Shown: positions 28,759 to 36,480 of the stretch, piece by piece
How positions within the stretch are numbered: the stretch's first letter is position 1
Layout: every line of letters starts with the position of its first letter
Assembly (NCBI RefSeq): GCF_019218755.1
Contig: NZ_JAHUWZ010000012.1
Coordinates: 1 to 64,000 of the forward strand
Length of the DNA: 64,000 bases
Source of the DNA: Acidovorax sp. sif1233
Lineage (GTDB): Bacteria > Pseudomonadota > Gammaproteobacteria > Burkholderiales > Burkholderiaceae_C
Direction: 5' to 3'
Notes under the pieces: generated by a model
What the model saw: the letters and a program-made list of their open reading frames with translations, nothing else
The model's database searches: none
What the model was told of the DNA's origin: nothing
Made by a program: the position numbers and the translations under genes

Positions 28759-29712
28759 ATGGCAGCAAATTGGATGCGCCGCACCGTTCTGGTCGCCGCA
28801 TGTGCGTCGGCCGCGTTGCTTGCGGCCTGCGGTTCAAGCACCACCGAATCGGCCATCACGCCCGAGCGCTTCATCGCGTTCGGCGATGCCAACAGCGACG
28901 TGGGGCAAAAGGGAACGCGCTACACCGTCAATGACGGCAGCGTGAACAACTGGACCCTGCAGGTGGCCGCCAGCTACGGCAAGCCCCTCACGGCCGCCTC
29001 GGCGGGCGGCAAGAGCTACGCGGTGGGCAACGCCCGCGTCAAGGCCAAGCCCGACGCCGCGGGCAACGCCAGCACCCCCACCATCACCGAGCAGATCGAT
29101 ACTTTCCTGGCCAGCGGCAGCTTCGCGGCCAACGACGTGGTGATCCTGAGCGGCGGCATCAGCGACGTGATCGCCGGCATGGCCGCCGTGCAGGCAGGCA
29201 CCCAGACGGAAGCCGCCATGGTGGCCGCAGCCCGCCAGGCCGGTGAGGACATGGCCGCGCAGGTGCGCCGCCTCGTCGCCGCGGGCGCCAAGTACGTGGT
29301 GGTGACCGGCACCTATGACCTGAGCAAGACCCCCTGGGCCAAGGCCATCCGCCGCGAGGCGCTGCTGACCGACGCCAGCAGCCGCTTCAACGACGGCCTG
29401 CTCGTGGGCATCGTGGACCTCGGCGCCAACGTGCTGTACGTCGATTCCGCCTACTACGTGAACCTGTACACGAGCGTGCCCGCCAACTACGGTTTCAACA
29501 ACGCCACGACGCCCGTGTGCACCTCCGTGGACGCCGCCAACGGCATCGGCATCGGCGCGGGCCAGGTCAACTCGGCCCTGTGCACCCCCTCGACGCTGCT
29601 GGCGGGCGCCAACCAGGCCTCCTACGTGTTCGCCGACCCGGTGTACCTCACCCCTTCGGCACAACGCCAGTTCGGCACCTACGCCCATGACCGGCTGAAG
29701 GCGCGCTGGTAA
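28759..29712 (+). CDS. GDSL/SGNH-like lipoprotein lacking expected catalytic residues
   Basis: A 317-residue exported protein with signal peptide and lipobox LLAACGS (cysteine at about 24). The fold signature of GDSL esterases is visible but altered. Block I reads FGDANSDVG at 41-49 where active members have FGDSxSDxG, so alanine replaces the nucleophilic serine. Block V reads ADPVYLTP with tyrosine at 296 where the catalytic histidine of DxxH is expected. Both changes are read directly; loss of hydrolase activity is inferred. TCTGGAGAAA gives a good ribosome site before the ATG at 28759. It is convergent with a lipase-like gene and shares its terminator. Confidence 0.8.
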   Translation: MAANWMRRTVLVAACASAALLAACGSSTTESAITPERFIAFGDANSDVGQKGTRYTVNDGSVNNWTLQVAASYGKPLTAASAGGKSYAVGNARVKAKPDAAGNASTPTITEQIDTFLASGSFAANDVVILSGGISDVIAGMAAVQAGTQTEAAMVAAARQAGEDMAAQVRRLVAAGAKYVVVTGTYDLSKTPWAKAIRREALLTDASSRFNDGLLVGIVDLGANVLYVDSAYYVNLYTSVPANYGFNNATTPVCTSVDAANGIGIGAGQVNSALCTPSTLLAGANQASYVFADPVYLTPSAQRQFGTYAHDRLKARW

Positions 29713-29760
29713 CCCGCCTGCGGGGTGGCGGCGCTCGTGGAGCGCGCCACCGGGAGGCAC

Positions 29761-29787
29761 AAAAAGCCGACCCCAGGGTCGGCTTTT
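29761..29787. terminator. Bidirectional terminator between GDSL-like and lipase-like genes
   Basis: AAAAAGCCGACCC, a two-base loop and GGGTCGGCTTTTT form a perfect stem with a T-run on each strand. It lies between two convergent lipoprotein genes. Confidence 0.9.
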
Positions 29788-29830
29788 TGCTGTGCGCCCT
29801 GCCCTGGGCGGGCAGGGCGGATGCCTTTGC

Positions 29831-31129
29831 CTACTTGACGGTGTCAAACACTGCACGGGCCTGTGCATGGCAGAAGGGTGGCTCATACGTGCCGTGGTAG
29901 GCGGCGTAGTAGGTCGCGAATGCGGCCGATGCCGGATCGGTGGGGGCCTGGCCGCCCGGGCCGAAGGTGGCCTGGATCGCGGCATCGACGTCCACCGACG
30001 CCACGTTGGGCAGGCCCCGGCTGTCGAAGTCGGCCTTCATGATCCGCTGGTGGATGGCGGGCGGCACCGTGGGGTCGCCAGCGCCGCCGCACAGCAGCAC
30101 GCGGGCCTTGGGGTTCCAGCCCAGCAGGTCGTTCTTCTTGGCCGCCAGGTACAGGGGGTGGGTGGTGCTGGTCTGCGAGCCCGTGATGAAGGCGGGCTGG
30201 AACAGCGCATCACGCGCCTGGTTGGGCGTGCCCGCGGGCAGGGTGCCCGAGGTGACCAGCGTGGTGTAGGTCAGCGTGGGGTGGGGCAGCAGGGTCTCGA
30301 TGTAGCCCGAGTACGGCGCCTTGAAGACCTGCTTGACGTCCGTGTAGACATCGCCATAGACCTTCTGCCAGGCCGTCACCAGGTACGGAACGAAGAACTG
30401 CACGCCCGCGATGGCGTCCGGGATGCGCAGCGAACCCGACAGGTTGTAGGGGCCCGCCAGGTGGGCGCCGGCCACCACGTTGAATTCATTGCCGTAGTCG
30501 CGCTCCGCGGAGCGGTGCGCCGCCATCGACGAGTGCCCGCCCTGCGAGTAGCCCGTGAACATGACCTTGCCCGACAGATTGGCGCCCACGGTGCCCGCCG
30601 CGTTGCGGGCGGCGCGCACCGAGTCGATGACGGAGGTGGCTTCCGAGTCGGCGTGCAGGTAGGGGTGGTAGCTGTAGCCCGACTTGGCAAACCCCAGGTA
30701 GTCGGTGGCCACCACGGCATAGCCCTGGGCGGCGTACATGGCGGCGAGCAGGAAGGTTTCGCTGTCCTGCGGATTGGCCAGGGTGCGGGGCTTTTGCACG
30801 TCGGTGCCCTTGGCATAGGCGACCAGCGGCGCGGCGGTGCTGCAGCTGCCCGCGGGCACGAGCATCACGCCGGAGGCGTTGGTGCTCTCGCCCCCCTTGG
30901 CGCCCGCGGTGGCGTAATTGAGCGCAACCACCTTCACGTCGCATTTCGCCTTGCCGGTGATGGCCTGCAGGCCGCTGCTGGAAGTGCCTGCGTCGATCTG
31001 CGCGGCCGTCAGCGTGGTGAGCACCGCCGGGGGATCGATCAGCGCGCCGCGGGCGGGATCGTCGGAGCCACCGCAGGCAACAAGCAGGACCGCGGCGGCG
31101 GCGACACAGGTAAGGCGGAAATACGTCAT
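29831..31129 (-). CDS. Secreted alpha/beta-hydrolase (secretory lipase-like) lipoprotein
   Basis: A 432-residue exported protein that starts MTYFRLTCVAAAAVLLVACG, a signal peptide with lipobox LVAC. The nucleophile elbow is GYSQGGH with serine at about 195, and ATDYLGFAKSGYSYHPY precedes it as in fungal/bacterial secretory lipases. Other catalytic residues are plausible in LLCGGAGDPTVPP (aspartate) and a late histidine (YHGTYEPP). I chose the ATG at 31129 because it gives the signal peptide; the frame is open to 31189. Substrate unknown. Confidence 0.85.
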   Translation of the reverse strand: MTYFRLTCVAAAAVLLVACGGSDDPARGALIDPPAVLTTLTAAQIDAGTSSSGLQAITGKAKCDVKVVALNYATAGAKGGESTNASGVMLVPAGSCSTAAPLVAYAKGTDVQKPRTLANPQDSETFLLAAMYAAQGYAVVATDYLGFAKSGYSYHPYLHADSEATSVIDSVRAARNAAGTVGANLSGKVMFTGYSQGGHSSMAAHRSAERDYGNEFNVVAGAHLAGPYNLSGSLRIPDAIAGVQFFVPYLVTAWQKVYGDVYTDVKQVFKAPYSGYIETLLPHPTLTYTTLVTSGTLPAGTPNQARDALFQPAFITGSQTSTTHPLYLAAKKNDLLGWNPKARVLLCGGAGDPTVPPAIHQRIMKADFDSRGLPNVASVDVDAAIQATFGPGGQAPTDPASAAFATYYAAYHGTYEPPFCHAQARAVFDTVK

Positions 31130-31261
31130 GAATGGATACCTCAGGTCTGGAAGGAACGACGCATCGTGCGCGCACCTGCACTGCACCATCCATAGGGGAT
31201 AACGCGGACCGCACCGGGCGCGCAGACGCCTAGGCGACAGCGTGCCGCCACGGGCCGGCGG

Positions 31262-31531
31262 TCAGTGCCCGCCGCCTGCCCCGTAGGCCACCTTCATTCC
31301 CAGGATCGTCCCCGCCAGCGCGAGCGTGATGGCATTGGCCACCACGATGGGCCAGGCCGCCAGGGTCAGCCCATAGACCAGCCACAGCGCCACGCCCGCC
31401 GTGAACACGCTGTACATGCCCAGCGAAATGCCGCGGACATCCCGCGTGCGGAAGGTGTGCAGCGCCTGCGGCACGAAGCTGCAGGTGGTCATGGCGGCGG
31501 CAAGGTAGCCGATGAGCTCGGTCGTGGGCAT
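31262..31531 (-). CDS. SemiSWEET-type sugar transporter (PQ-loop protein)
   Basis: An 89-residue membrane protein with three helices, the size of bacterial SemiSWEETs, which work as dimers. The PQ motif is seen in TTCSFVPQALHTFRTRDVRG in helix 1, followed by ISLGMYSVFTAGVALWLVYG. I chose the ATG at 31531 because the preceding frame (25 residues rich in Pro/Arg) does not fit the family. It lies downstream of dacB in the same direction, 71 bp away. Substrate unknown. Confidence 0.87.
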   Translation of the reverse strand: MPTTELIGYLAAAMTTCSFVPQALHTFRTRDVRGISLGMYSVFTAGVALWLVYGLTLAAWPIVVANAITLALAGTILGMKVAYGAGGGH

Positions 31532-31602
31532 GGGGCGGTGGTTCCGGAAACCTGTTCGAAGCGAAGGCCCGGGCGCGCGGGGCCGGGGCAACGCCGGATT
31601 AT

Positions 31603-33075
31603 TCACTGGTCACGCGCCGCCCAGTCGACCAGGCTGTCCAGCACGGGCCGCGCTGCGCCGGCATTGGCATGGTTGACGACCGCCACCAGCACATAGCGCC
31701 GGCCGCTGGCCGCGTGCACGTAGCCCGCCACGGCCATCACGTCGCGCAGGCTGCCCGTCTTGAGGTGGGCCACGCCCGCGCGGCTCTGGCTGCGGCGCAG
31801 CGTGCCGTCCACGCCGGAGATGGGCAGCGAGGCCACGAGCTCCGGCATCACGGGCGAGGCCCAGGCCACCTGCAGCATGCGCGCCAGCGCCTGCGCGGTC
31901 AGGCGGGCGTCCCGGCTCAGGCCCGCGCCGTTGTCGGCCAGGGGCAGTTCCGCATCGCCCATGCGCGCGAGCCACCACTGGCGCAGGGCCTCGCGGGCAC
32001 CGTCGAAGGTGGCCACACCGTTCCTTTGCAATGCCAGCGTGAGGAAGACATGCTGCGCCATCACGTTGTTGCTGTATTTGTTCACATCGCGCACCACCTC
32101 GGCCAGGGGGGGCGAGGTGGCCACGAAGGCGGGCTTCAGGCCGGCCGGCACCTTGCCCTCGCGCACGCTGCCCGTGAGCTTGCCGCCCAGTTCGCGCCAC
32201 ATGCCTTCCACCGCGCGCGCCGCAAAGCCGCGCGGGTCGGCCGCCGCCACGGGCCACACGCGTTCGCCGCAGGCGGCCGGGTACACCCCCTGGAAGACCA
32301 CCTTGGCGGGGTCGGCCAGCTCCGCGCGCAGGGCGCCACGCCAGTCTCCGCACTCGGTGCCCGGCGCCGCCAGCGCCACGGTGGGCTGGCGCGACACGCC
32401 CGCCAGGGGCGGGTCGTACTGGATGCGGGCCAGCCCGCCGGCGGCGTCGGGCACGAAGGTCATCACCGAGGACTTGTAGTTGAGCAGCAGCGCGTCGGGC
32501 GCGGCGTTGTACGGGCGCAGGGGCTCGCCGTCAAAGCGCGCCGGGTCGTGGTCGGGCACATCGAAGGCGGTGCGGTCGAGCACGATGTCGCCCACGATGA
32601 CCTGGATGCCTTGGCCCTGCAGGCGCCGCATCAGCAGCCACAGGCGCTCCATGACGAGCTTGGGGTCGCCCTGGCCCTGGATGTAGACATTGCCGCGCAG
32701 GCTGCCCTCCTGCACCGTGCCCTGCACATAGACCGGGGTGTTCCACACATAGGCGGGGCCCAGCTGCTCCAGCGCCGCGTAAGTGGTCACCAGCTTCATC
32801 ACCGACGCCGGGTTGACCTGGGCCTGCGCGCGGTGCGAAAGGCGCGCCGCAGCGCGCCCGCCCTGGGCATCCACGACCACCACCGACAGCGCCTCGCGCG
32901 GCAGCCTGGCGCGCTGCAGGGCCGCCTCGACTTCCGGGGGCAACGAAACGGGTGCGGGGGTGGTGGACTGCGCCCCGGCGGCGCCGGCGCCCCCCGCCAG
33001 GACAAGCGATGCCGCGCAGCAGCGCACGGCATCCCGCAGCGCATTCCAGCGCCAGGCAACAGGAAGAGAAAACAT
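31603..33075 (-). CDS. dacB: D-alanyl-D-alanine carboxypeptidase/endopeptidase (PBP4)
   Basis: Periplasmic class C penicillin-binding protein that trims peptidoglycan cross-links. The 490 residues start with a signal peptide and carry SVMK at 91-94 (nucleophilic serine), SNN within KYSNNVMAQH and LKTGSLRD near the C terminus, the three active-site motifs. The large domain inserts typical of PBP4 lie between the first two. It diverges from the DMT transporter gene with 100 bp between starts. Start MFSLPVAWRWNAL at 33075. Confidence 0.93.
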   Translation of the reverse strand: MFSLPVAWRWNALRDAVRCCAASLVLAGGAGAAGAQSTTPAPVSLPPEVEAALQRARLPREALSVVVVDAQGGRAAARLSHRAQAQVNPASVMKLVTTYAALEQLGPAYVWNTPVYVQGTVQEGSLRGNVYIQGQGDPKLVMERLWLLMRRLQGQGIQVIVGDIVLDRTAFDVPDHDPARFDGEPLRPYNAAPDALLLNYKSSVMTFVPDAAGGLARIQYDPPLAGVSRQPTVALAAPGTECGDWRGALRAELADPAKVVFQGVYPAACGERVWPVAAADPRGFAARAVEGMWRELGGKLTGSVREGKVPAGLKPAFVATSPPLAEVVRDVNKYSNNVMAQHVFLTLALQRNGVATFDGAREALRQWWLARMGDAELPLADNGAGLSRDARLTAQALARMLQVAWASPVMPELVASLPISGVDGTLRRSQSRAGVAHLKTGSLRDVMAVAGYVHAASGRRYVLVAVVNHANAGAARPVLDSLVDWAARDQ

Positions 33076-33163
33076 GGCGGAAGTCTATCGCCCGGCGCCA
33101 GGGGCGGCCTCTGCCCCGGCCCCGCCGGCAAGCCAGGCGCCAGCGCTGGCGGCGGCAGGCACC

Positions 33164-33169
33164 GATAAT
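33164..33169 (+). promoter_or_regulatory. -10-like hexamer 6 nt before the DMT transporter start
   Basis: GATAAT, six bases, then ATG. There is no Shine-Dalgarno sequence. It fits a leaderless transcript; compare 47832, 47902, 51872, 56210 and 12151. Confidence 0.45.
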
Positions 33170-33175
33170 CCCCCG

Positions 33176-34174
33176 ATGCGCTTTTCTCCTCGTGCCATGG
33201 GCCTGCTGGCGGCGGTCGTGACCGTCACCATCTGGACAGGCTTCATCGTCATTGCCCGCGCCTCGGCCCAGCGCACGCTCACCCCGTTCGACATCGCGCT
33301 GCTGCGCATCACCGGCGCCAGCCTGGTGCTGCTGCCCTGGGGCTGGTGGATGGTGCGGCGGCGCACGGCGGCGCAGGGCGCGTCCGCCCCGCCCTCCAGC
33401 CTGGCGGGCGTCTCGCCCCTGCCGCTGCGCACCACGGCCCTGCTGGGCATCTTCGGCGGGCTGCTGTACGCCATGCTGGCCTACGCGGGGTTCTTCCATG
33501 CGCCCGCCACCCACGCGGCCGTGCTGATGCCGGGCAGCCTGCCGCTGTGGACGGCGCTGCTGGCCGCCGCGCTGCTGCGCGACCACATCACCCCGCTGCG
33601 TGCCGCGGGCCTGGCCTTCATCGTGGCGGGCGACCTGCTGGTGGGCGGCCGCAGCCTGCTGGCGGCCTTCTCGGGGGGCGACGTGTGGAAGGGCGACCTG
33701 CTCTTCATGATGGCGGCCGCGAGTTGGGCCACCTACAGCGTGCTGGCCCGGCGCCACGCGGTGGACGCCGTGCAGGCCACCATCGCGATCACGGCGTTTG
33801 CCTGCCTGGTCTATGTGCCCGGCTATGCCCTGCTGACCACGCTGGGCGCCGTCACCAGCCACCTGGCGCTGGCGCCCTGGAGCGAGATCGTCTTTCACAT
33901 GGTGTTCCAGGGCGGCGGCTCGGTGGTGATCTCGGGCATCGGCTTCACGCGCATGATCCAGCACTATGGGCCCGTGCGCTCCACCATGATCACGGCGCTG
34001 GTGCCTGGCCTCTCGGCCATCGGTGCCGTGGTGTTCCTGGACGAGCCGATGTACTGGAACCTCGTCGCCGGCCTGCTGCTGGTGACTGCCGGTATCCTGC
34101 TGGGCGTGCTGCGCAGGAGCCCGGCGGGCCCGGCCGCCACCGCCACGCCCGCCCCTGGCCACACCGCCTCCTGA
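33176..34174 (+). CDS. EamA/DMT-family transporter
   Basis: A 332-residue inner-membrane protein with about ten helices in two EamA repeats. Typical features are WTGFIVIARASAQRTLTPFD in the first repeat and VLIPxx-like GSLPLWTALLAA in the middle; the second repeat ends LGVLRRSP. Members export amino acids or related metabolites, and the substrate here is unknown. I prefer the ATG at 33176 (MRFSPRAMGLLAAV) over a longer frame opening at 33074, whose extra residues are Pro/Ala-rich. It precedes tsaB by about 30 bp. Confidence 0.85.
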   Translation: MRFSPRAMGLLAAVVTVTIWTGFIVIARASAQRTLTPFDIALLRITGASLVLLPWGWWMVRRRTAAQGASAPPSSLAGVSPLPLRTTALLGIFGGLLYAMLAYAGFFHAPATHAAVLMPGSLPLWTALLAAALLRDHITPLRAAGLAFIVAGDLLVGGRSLLAAFSGGDVWKGDLLFMMAAASWATYSVLARRHAVDAVQATIAITAFACLVYVPGYALLTTLGAVTSHLALAPWSEIVFHMVFQGGGSVVISGIGFTRMIQHYGPVRSTMITALVPGLSAIGAVVFLDEPMYWNLVAGLLLVTAGILLGVLRRSPAGPAATATPAPGHTAS

Positions 34175-34205
34175 CCTCCTTTTGCCGCGCAAACCCCCAG
34201 GCCCC

Positions 34206-34946
34206 ATGAATCTGCTTGCCTTCGACACCAGCACCGACACCCTCTCCATCGCGGTACAGCAGGGCGATGCCGTGTGGCATCACACGGGCCCCGGGGGCGC
34301 GCAGGCATCGGCCACCCTGATCCCGGCGGTGCGCAGCCTGATGGCGCAGGCCGGCGTGTCGTTCGACACGCTCGAGGCCATCGTGTTTGGCCGGGGGCCG
34401 GGTTCCTTCACCGGCCTGCGCACCGCCTGCGCCGTGGCCCAGGGGCTGGCGTTTGGCGCACGCGGGGGCCACGGCGTGCCGGTGCTGCCCGTGGACACCC
34501 TGCTCGCGGTGGCCGAGGAGGCGCGCCACGCGCAGGGCTGCACGCGCGTGGTGGCGGTGCTGGACGCGCGCATGGACGAGGTCTACCACGCGCGCTGCGA
34601 ATGGCGGGCCCCCGAGGCACGCTGGCAGGCCGACGCCGACTTTGGACTGGGCGCGCCGGAATCCGTGCTGCCGCCCCCGGGCTGGACGGTGGCGGGCAAT
34701 GCGCAGGCCCCCTACGGCGACCGGCTCGCGCCCGATGCCCCCCATGTGGCCGCGCTGCCCACGGCCGGTGCGCTGCTGCGCCTGGCCCCTGCGCTGCTGG
34801 CCGCCGGCCACGGCGTGCCAGCCCGCGATGCGCTGCCGCGCTATATCCGCGATAAAGTGGCGCAAACCACCGCCGAACGTGCCGCCCTGCGCGCCGCCCA
34901 GGCGGCAGCCAACCCGCAGGAACCCGGGGTTGGCGCGTCCCAGTGA
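34206..34946 (+). CDS. tsaB: tRNA threonylcarbamoyladenosine biosynthesis protein TsaB
   Basis: Non-catalytic partner of TsaD in t6A synthesis. The 246 residues start MNLLAFDTSTDTLSIAV and contain GRGPGSFTGLRTACAVAQGL, the family signature. The ATG at 34206 is supported by this conserved N terminus. It is followed by rimI after 22 bp and the UDG-like gene, a common betaproteobacterial cluster. sua5 of the same pathway is at 27.7 kb. Confidence 0.95.
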   Translation: MNLLAFDTSTDTLSIAVQQGDAVWHHTGPGGAQASATLIPAVRSLMAQAGVSFDTLEAIVFGRGPGSFTGLRTACAVAQGLAFGARGGHGVPVLPVDTLLAVAEEARHAQGCTRVVAVLDARMDEVYHARCEWRAPEARWQADADFGLGAPESVLPPPGWTVAGNAQAPYGDRLAPDAPHVAALPTAGALLRLAPALLAAGHGVPARDALPRYIRDKVAQTTAERAALRAAQAAANPQEPGVGASQ

Positions 34947-34968
34947 ACCTTGTCCTGGCCACCACCGC

Positions 34969-35448
34969 ATGAGCGCCCTGCCCACCCCGCCCGCCCGCGC
35001 CCTGGAAGCGCGCTTTGAAACCCTCACGCTCGCGCGGCTCGACGCCGTGCTGGCGGTGGAGCAACGCGCCTATTCGCACCCCTGGACGCGCGGCAACTTC
35101 ACCGATGCGCTGGCCTCGGGCTACCAGGCCCAGCTGCTCATGGCCGGCGACCATCTGCTGGGCTACTTCGTGGCGATGCTGGGCGTGGACGAAGTGCACC
35201 TGCTCAACATCACCGTCACGCCCGAATTCCAGCGCCAGGGCTGGGCGCGGGTGCTGCTCGATGCGCTGGCCCTGTGGGCACGCGGACGGGGCGCGCAGTG
35301 GCTGTGGCTGGAGGTGCGCGTGAGCAACCTGCGCGCGCAGCACATCTACCAGGCGCACGGATTTCGCCGCGTGGGCGAACGCAAGCGCTACTACCCCGCG
35401 GCCGAGGGCCAGCGCGAAGACGCCGTGGTCATGAGCCTGCCCCTGTAA
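34969..35448 (+). CDS. rimI: Ribosomal protein S18-alanine N-acetyltransferase
   Basis: GNAT-fold acetyltransferase of 159 residues. The acetyl-CoA loop is seen in VTPEFQRQGWARVLLDAL (Q-x-x-G-x-A pattern), preceded by LLNITV and followed by EVRVSNLRAQHIYQAHGF, all standard for RimI. The ATG at 34969 (MSALPTPPARALEARF) gives a slightly longer N terminus than E. coli RimI. It lies between tsaB and the UDG-like gene. Confidence 0.92.
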   Translation: MSALPTPPARALEARFETLTLARLDAVLAVEQRAYSHPWTRGNFTDALASGYQAQLLMAGDHLLGYFVAMLGVDEVHLLNITVTPEFQRQGWARVLLDALALWARGRGAQWLWLEVRVSNLRAQHIYQAHGFRRVGERKRYYPAAEGQREDAVVMSLPL

Positions 35449-35475
35449 CCCGCAAGAACCACCCACCCCGCCCGT

Positions 35476-36282
35476 ATGAGCCTCCACCTCGATGCGCGAC
35501 AGCGCGCCATGCTGCAAGAAATGGGCGTCACCGTGTGGGGCCCGCCACAGGCCGTGGCGGTGGCGGCGCCAGCCGCGCAAGCAGCGGGCGCCACAGCAGC
35601 CCCCGGCACCGATCGCCCACCGGCGCGGCCCGCCCTGGTGGCCGCCACGACAGCCCTGGCCGCCGCCCCCGACCGCGCGGCGCCCCCCACCCCGCCCCGG
35701 GTGCCCGCGCGCGCTGCACCGGCGCCAGCGCAGGACACGCCGCCCTCCACCCTCTCCACCGCGACGGCCCCCGTCGCCCCGGCCCTGAGGCTGCACGCGC
35801 CCCAGCCGCTGTACCCCCTGGCCGATCCGGCGCAGGCGCCCGCCGGGCTGGGCCCGGGCTGGCTGATCGTGGCCGAATGCCTCACCCCCGACGACCCGCT
35901 GGGCGGCGACGCAGGCCGCCTGCTCGACAACATGCTGCGCGCCATGCAACTGCACCGGCATCCCCGCGTGTTCCTGGCCGCGCTGGAGCGCCCCGCCCCC
36001 GGCACGCAGGCGAGCGCGGACATCCAGGCCACGCTGGCCGAGACCGTGGCATCGCTGCAGCCCGCCCTGGTGCTGGTGCTGGGCCATGTCGCGGCGCGCG
36101 TGGCGCTGGGCCGCACCGAACCGCTGGGCCGCCTGCGCGCGGGGCCACACGCGCTGGGCGGGTGCCCCGCCGTGGTGACCTACGACCCCGCCTTCCTGCT
36201 GCGCTCGCAGGAGACCAAGGCCGCCGCCTGGGCCGACCTGTGCCGGGCACTGGCCATCGTGCGCCAGGCTTCATCCACCTGA
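35476..36282 (+). CDS. Degenerate family-4-like uracil-DNA glycosylase homologue
   Basis: A 268-residue protein in the place where tsaB-rimI clusters usually carry an iron-sulfur uracil-DNA glycosylase. The C-terminal half keeps the outline (LDNMLRAM, LVLGHVAARVALG, LGRLRAGPHALGG, VVTYDPAFLLR). The GE-x-P motif with its acidic residues is reduced to VAECLTPDDP, the four cluster cysteines are not recognisable (only two cysteines remain), and the HP motif is DP at about 237. Residues 25-110 are a long Ala/Pro linker. It starts with MSLHLDARQRAMLQEMGV. Repair activity looks doubtful; it may be a structural or DNA-binding remnant. Confidence 0.75.
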   Translation: MSLHLDARQRAMLQEMGVTVWGPPQAVAVAAPAAQAAGATAAPGTDRPPARPALVAATTALAAAPDRAAPPTPPRVPARAAPAPAQDTPPSTLSTATAPVAPALRLHAPQPLYPLADPAQAPAGLGPGWLIVAECLTPDDPLGGDAGRLLDNMLRAMQLHRHPRVFLAALERPAPGTQASADIQATLAETVASLQPALVLVLGHVAARVALGRTEPLGRLRAGPHALGGCPAVVTYDPAFLLRSQETKAAAWADLCRALAIVRQASST

Positions 36283-36327
36283 CCACGGCGGGCGCGGGCT
36301 TTTGCCACGGGCCCGCCGCGGCGGCAG

Positions 36328-36336
36328 TGCCATAAT
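36328..36336 (+). promoter_or_regulatory. Extended -10 promoter of the corA transcript
   Basis: TGCCATAAT, a TGn extended -10. A start about 7 bp downstream would give a leader of some 135 nt that includes all the hairpins at 36359-36448. Confidence 0.5.
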
Positions 36337-36358
36337 CCGCCGCCTGTCCATTTTTTAC

Positions 36359-36448
36359 GGAGAAAGCTCCTTGGAAACCTACCCGAGTTGGTAGCTTTCA
36401 GCTCCCCGGCCTGCCTGCTGTGGGGTTGAAAGCACCCGATCCCCCACA
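36359..36448 (+). ncRNA. Structured corA leader, candidate metal-responsive RNA switch
   Basis: Three perfect hairpins follow one another. GGAG/CTCC spans 36359-36370. CTACC/GGTAG spans 36379-36394. CTTTCA...TGAAAG spans 36395-36432, with an inner CCCC/GGGG. The inner G-run lies in TGTGGGG (36419-36425), which is also complementary to CCCCACA at 36442-36448, so two mutually exclusive folds are possible. The ribosome site AAGGGAG (36467-36473) and the corA ATG follow. I could not match it to a named riboswitch class (M-box, yybP-ykoY and ykkC-type consensus patterns do not fit by eye). Confidence 0.55.
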
Positions 36449-36480
36449 CCGCAGATGCCACACAACAAGGGAGTGAGCCC

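Noticed and set aside
36340-36480. M-box, yybP-ykoY or ykkC-type riboswitch upstream of corA
   Set aside because: The conserved sequence elements of those classes, as far as I recall them, are not visible. It is therefore reported only as an unnamed structured leader.
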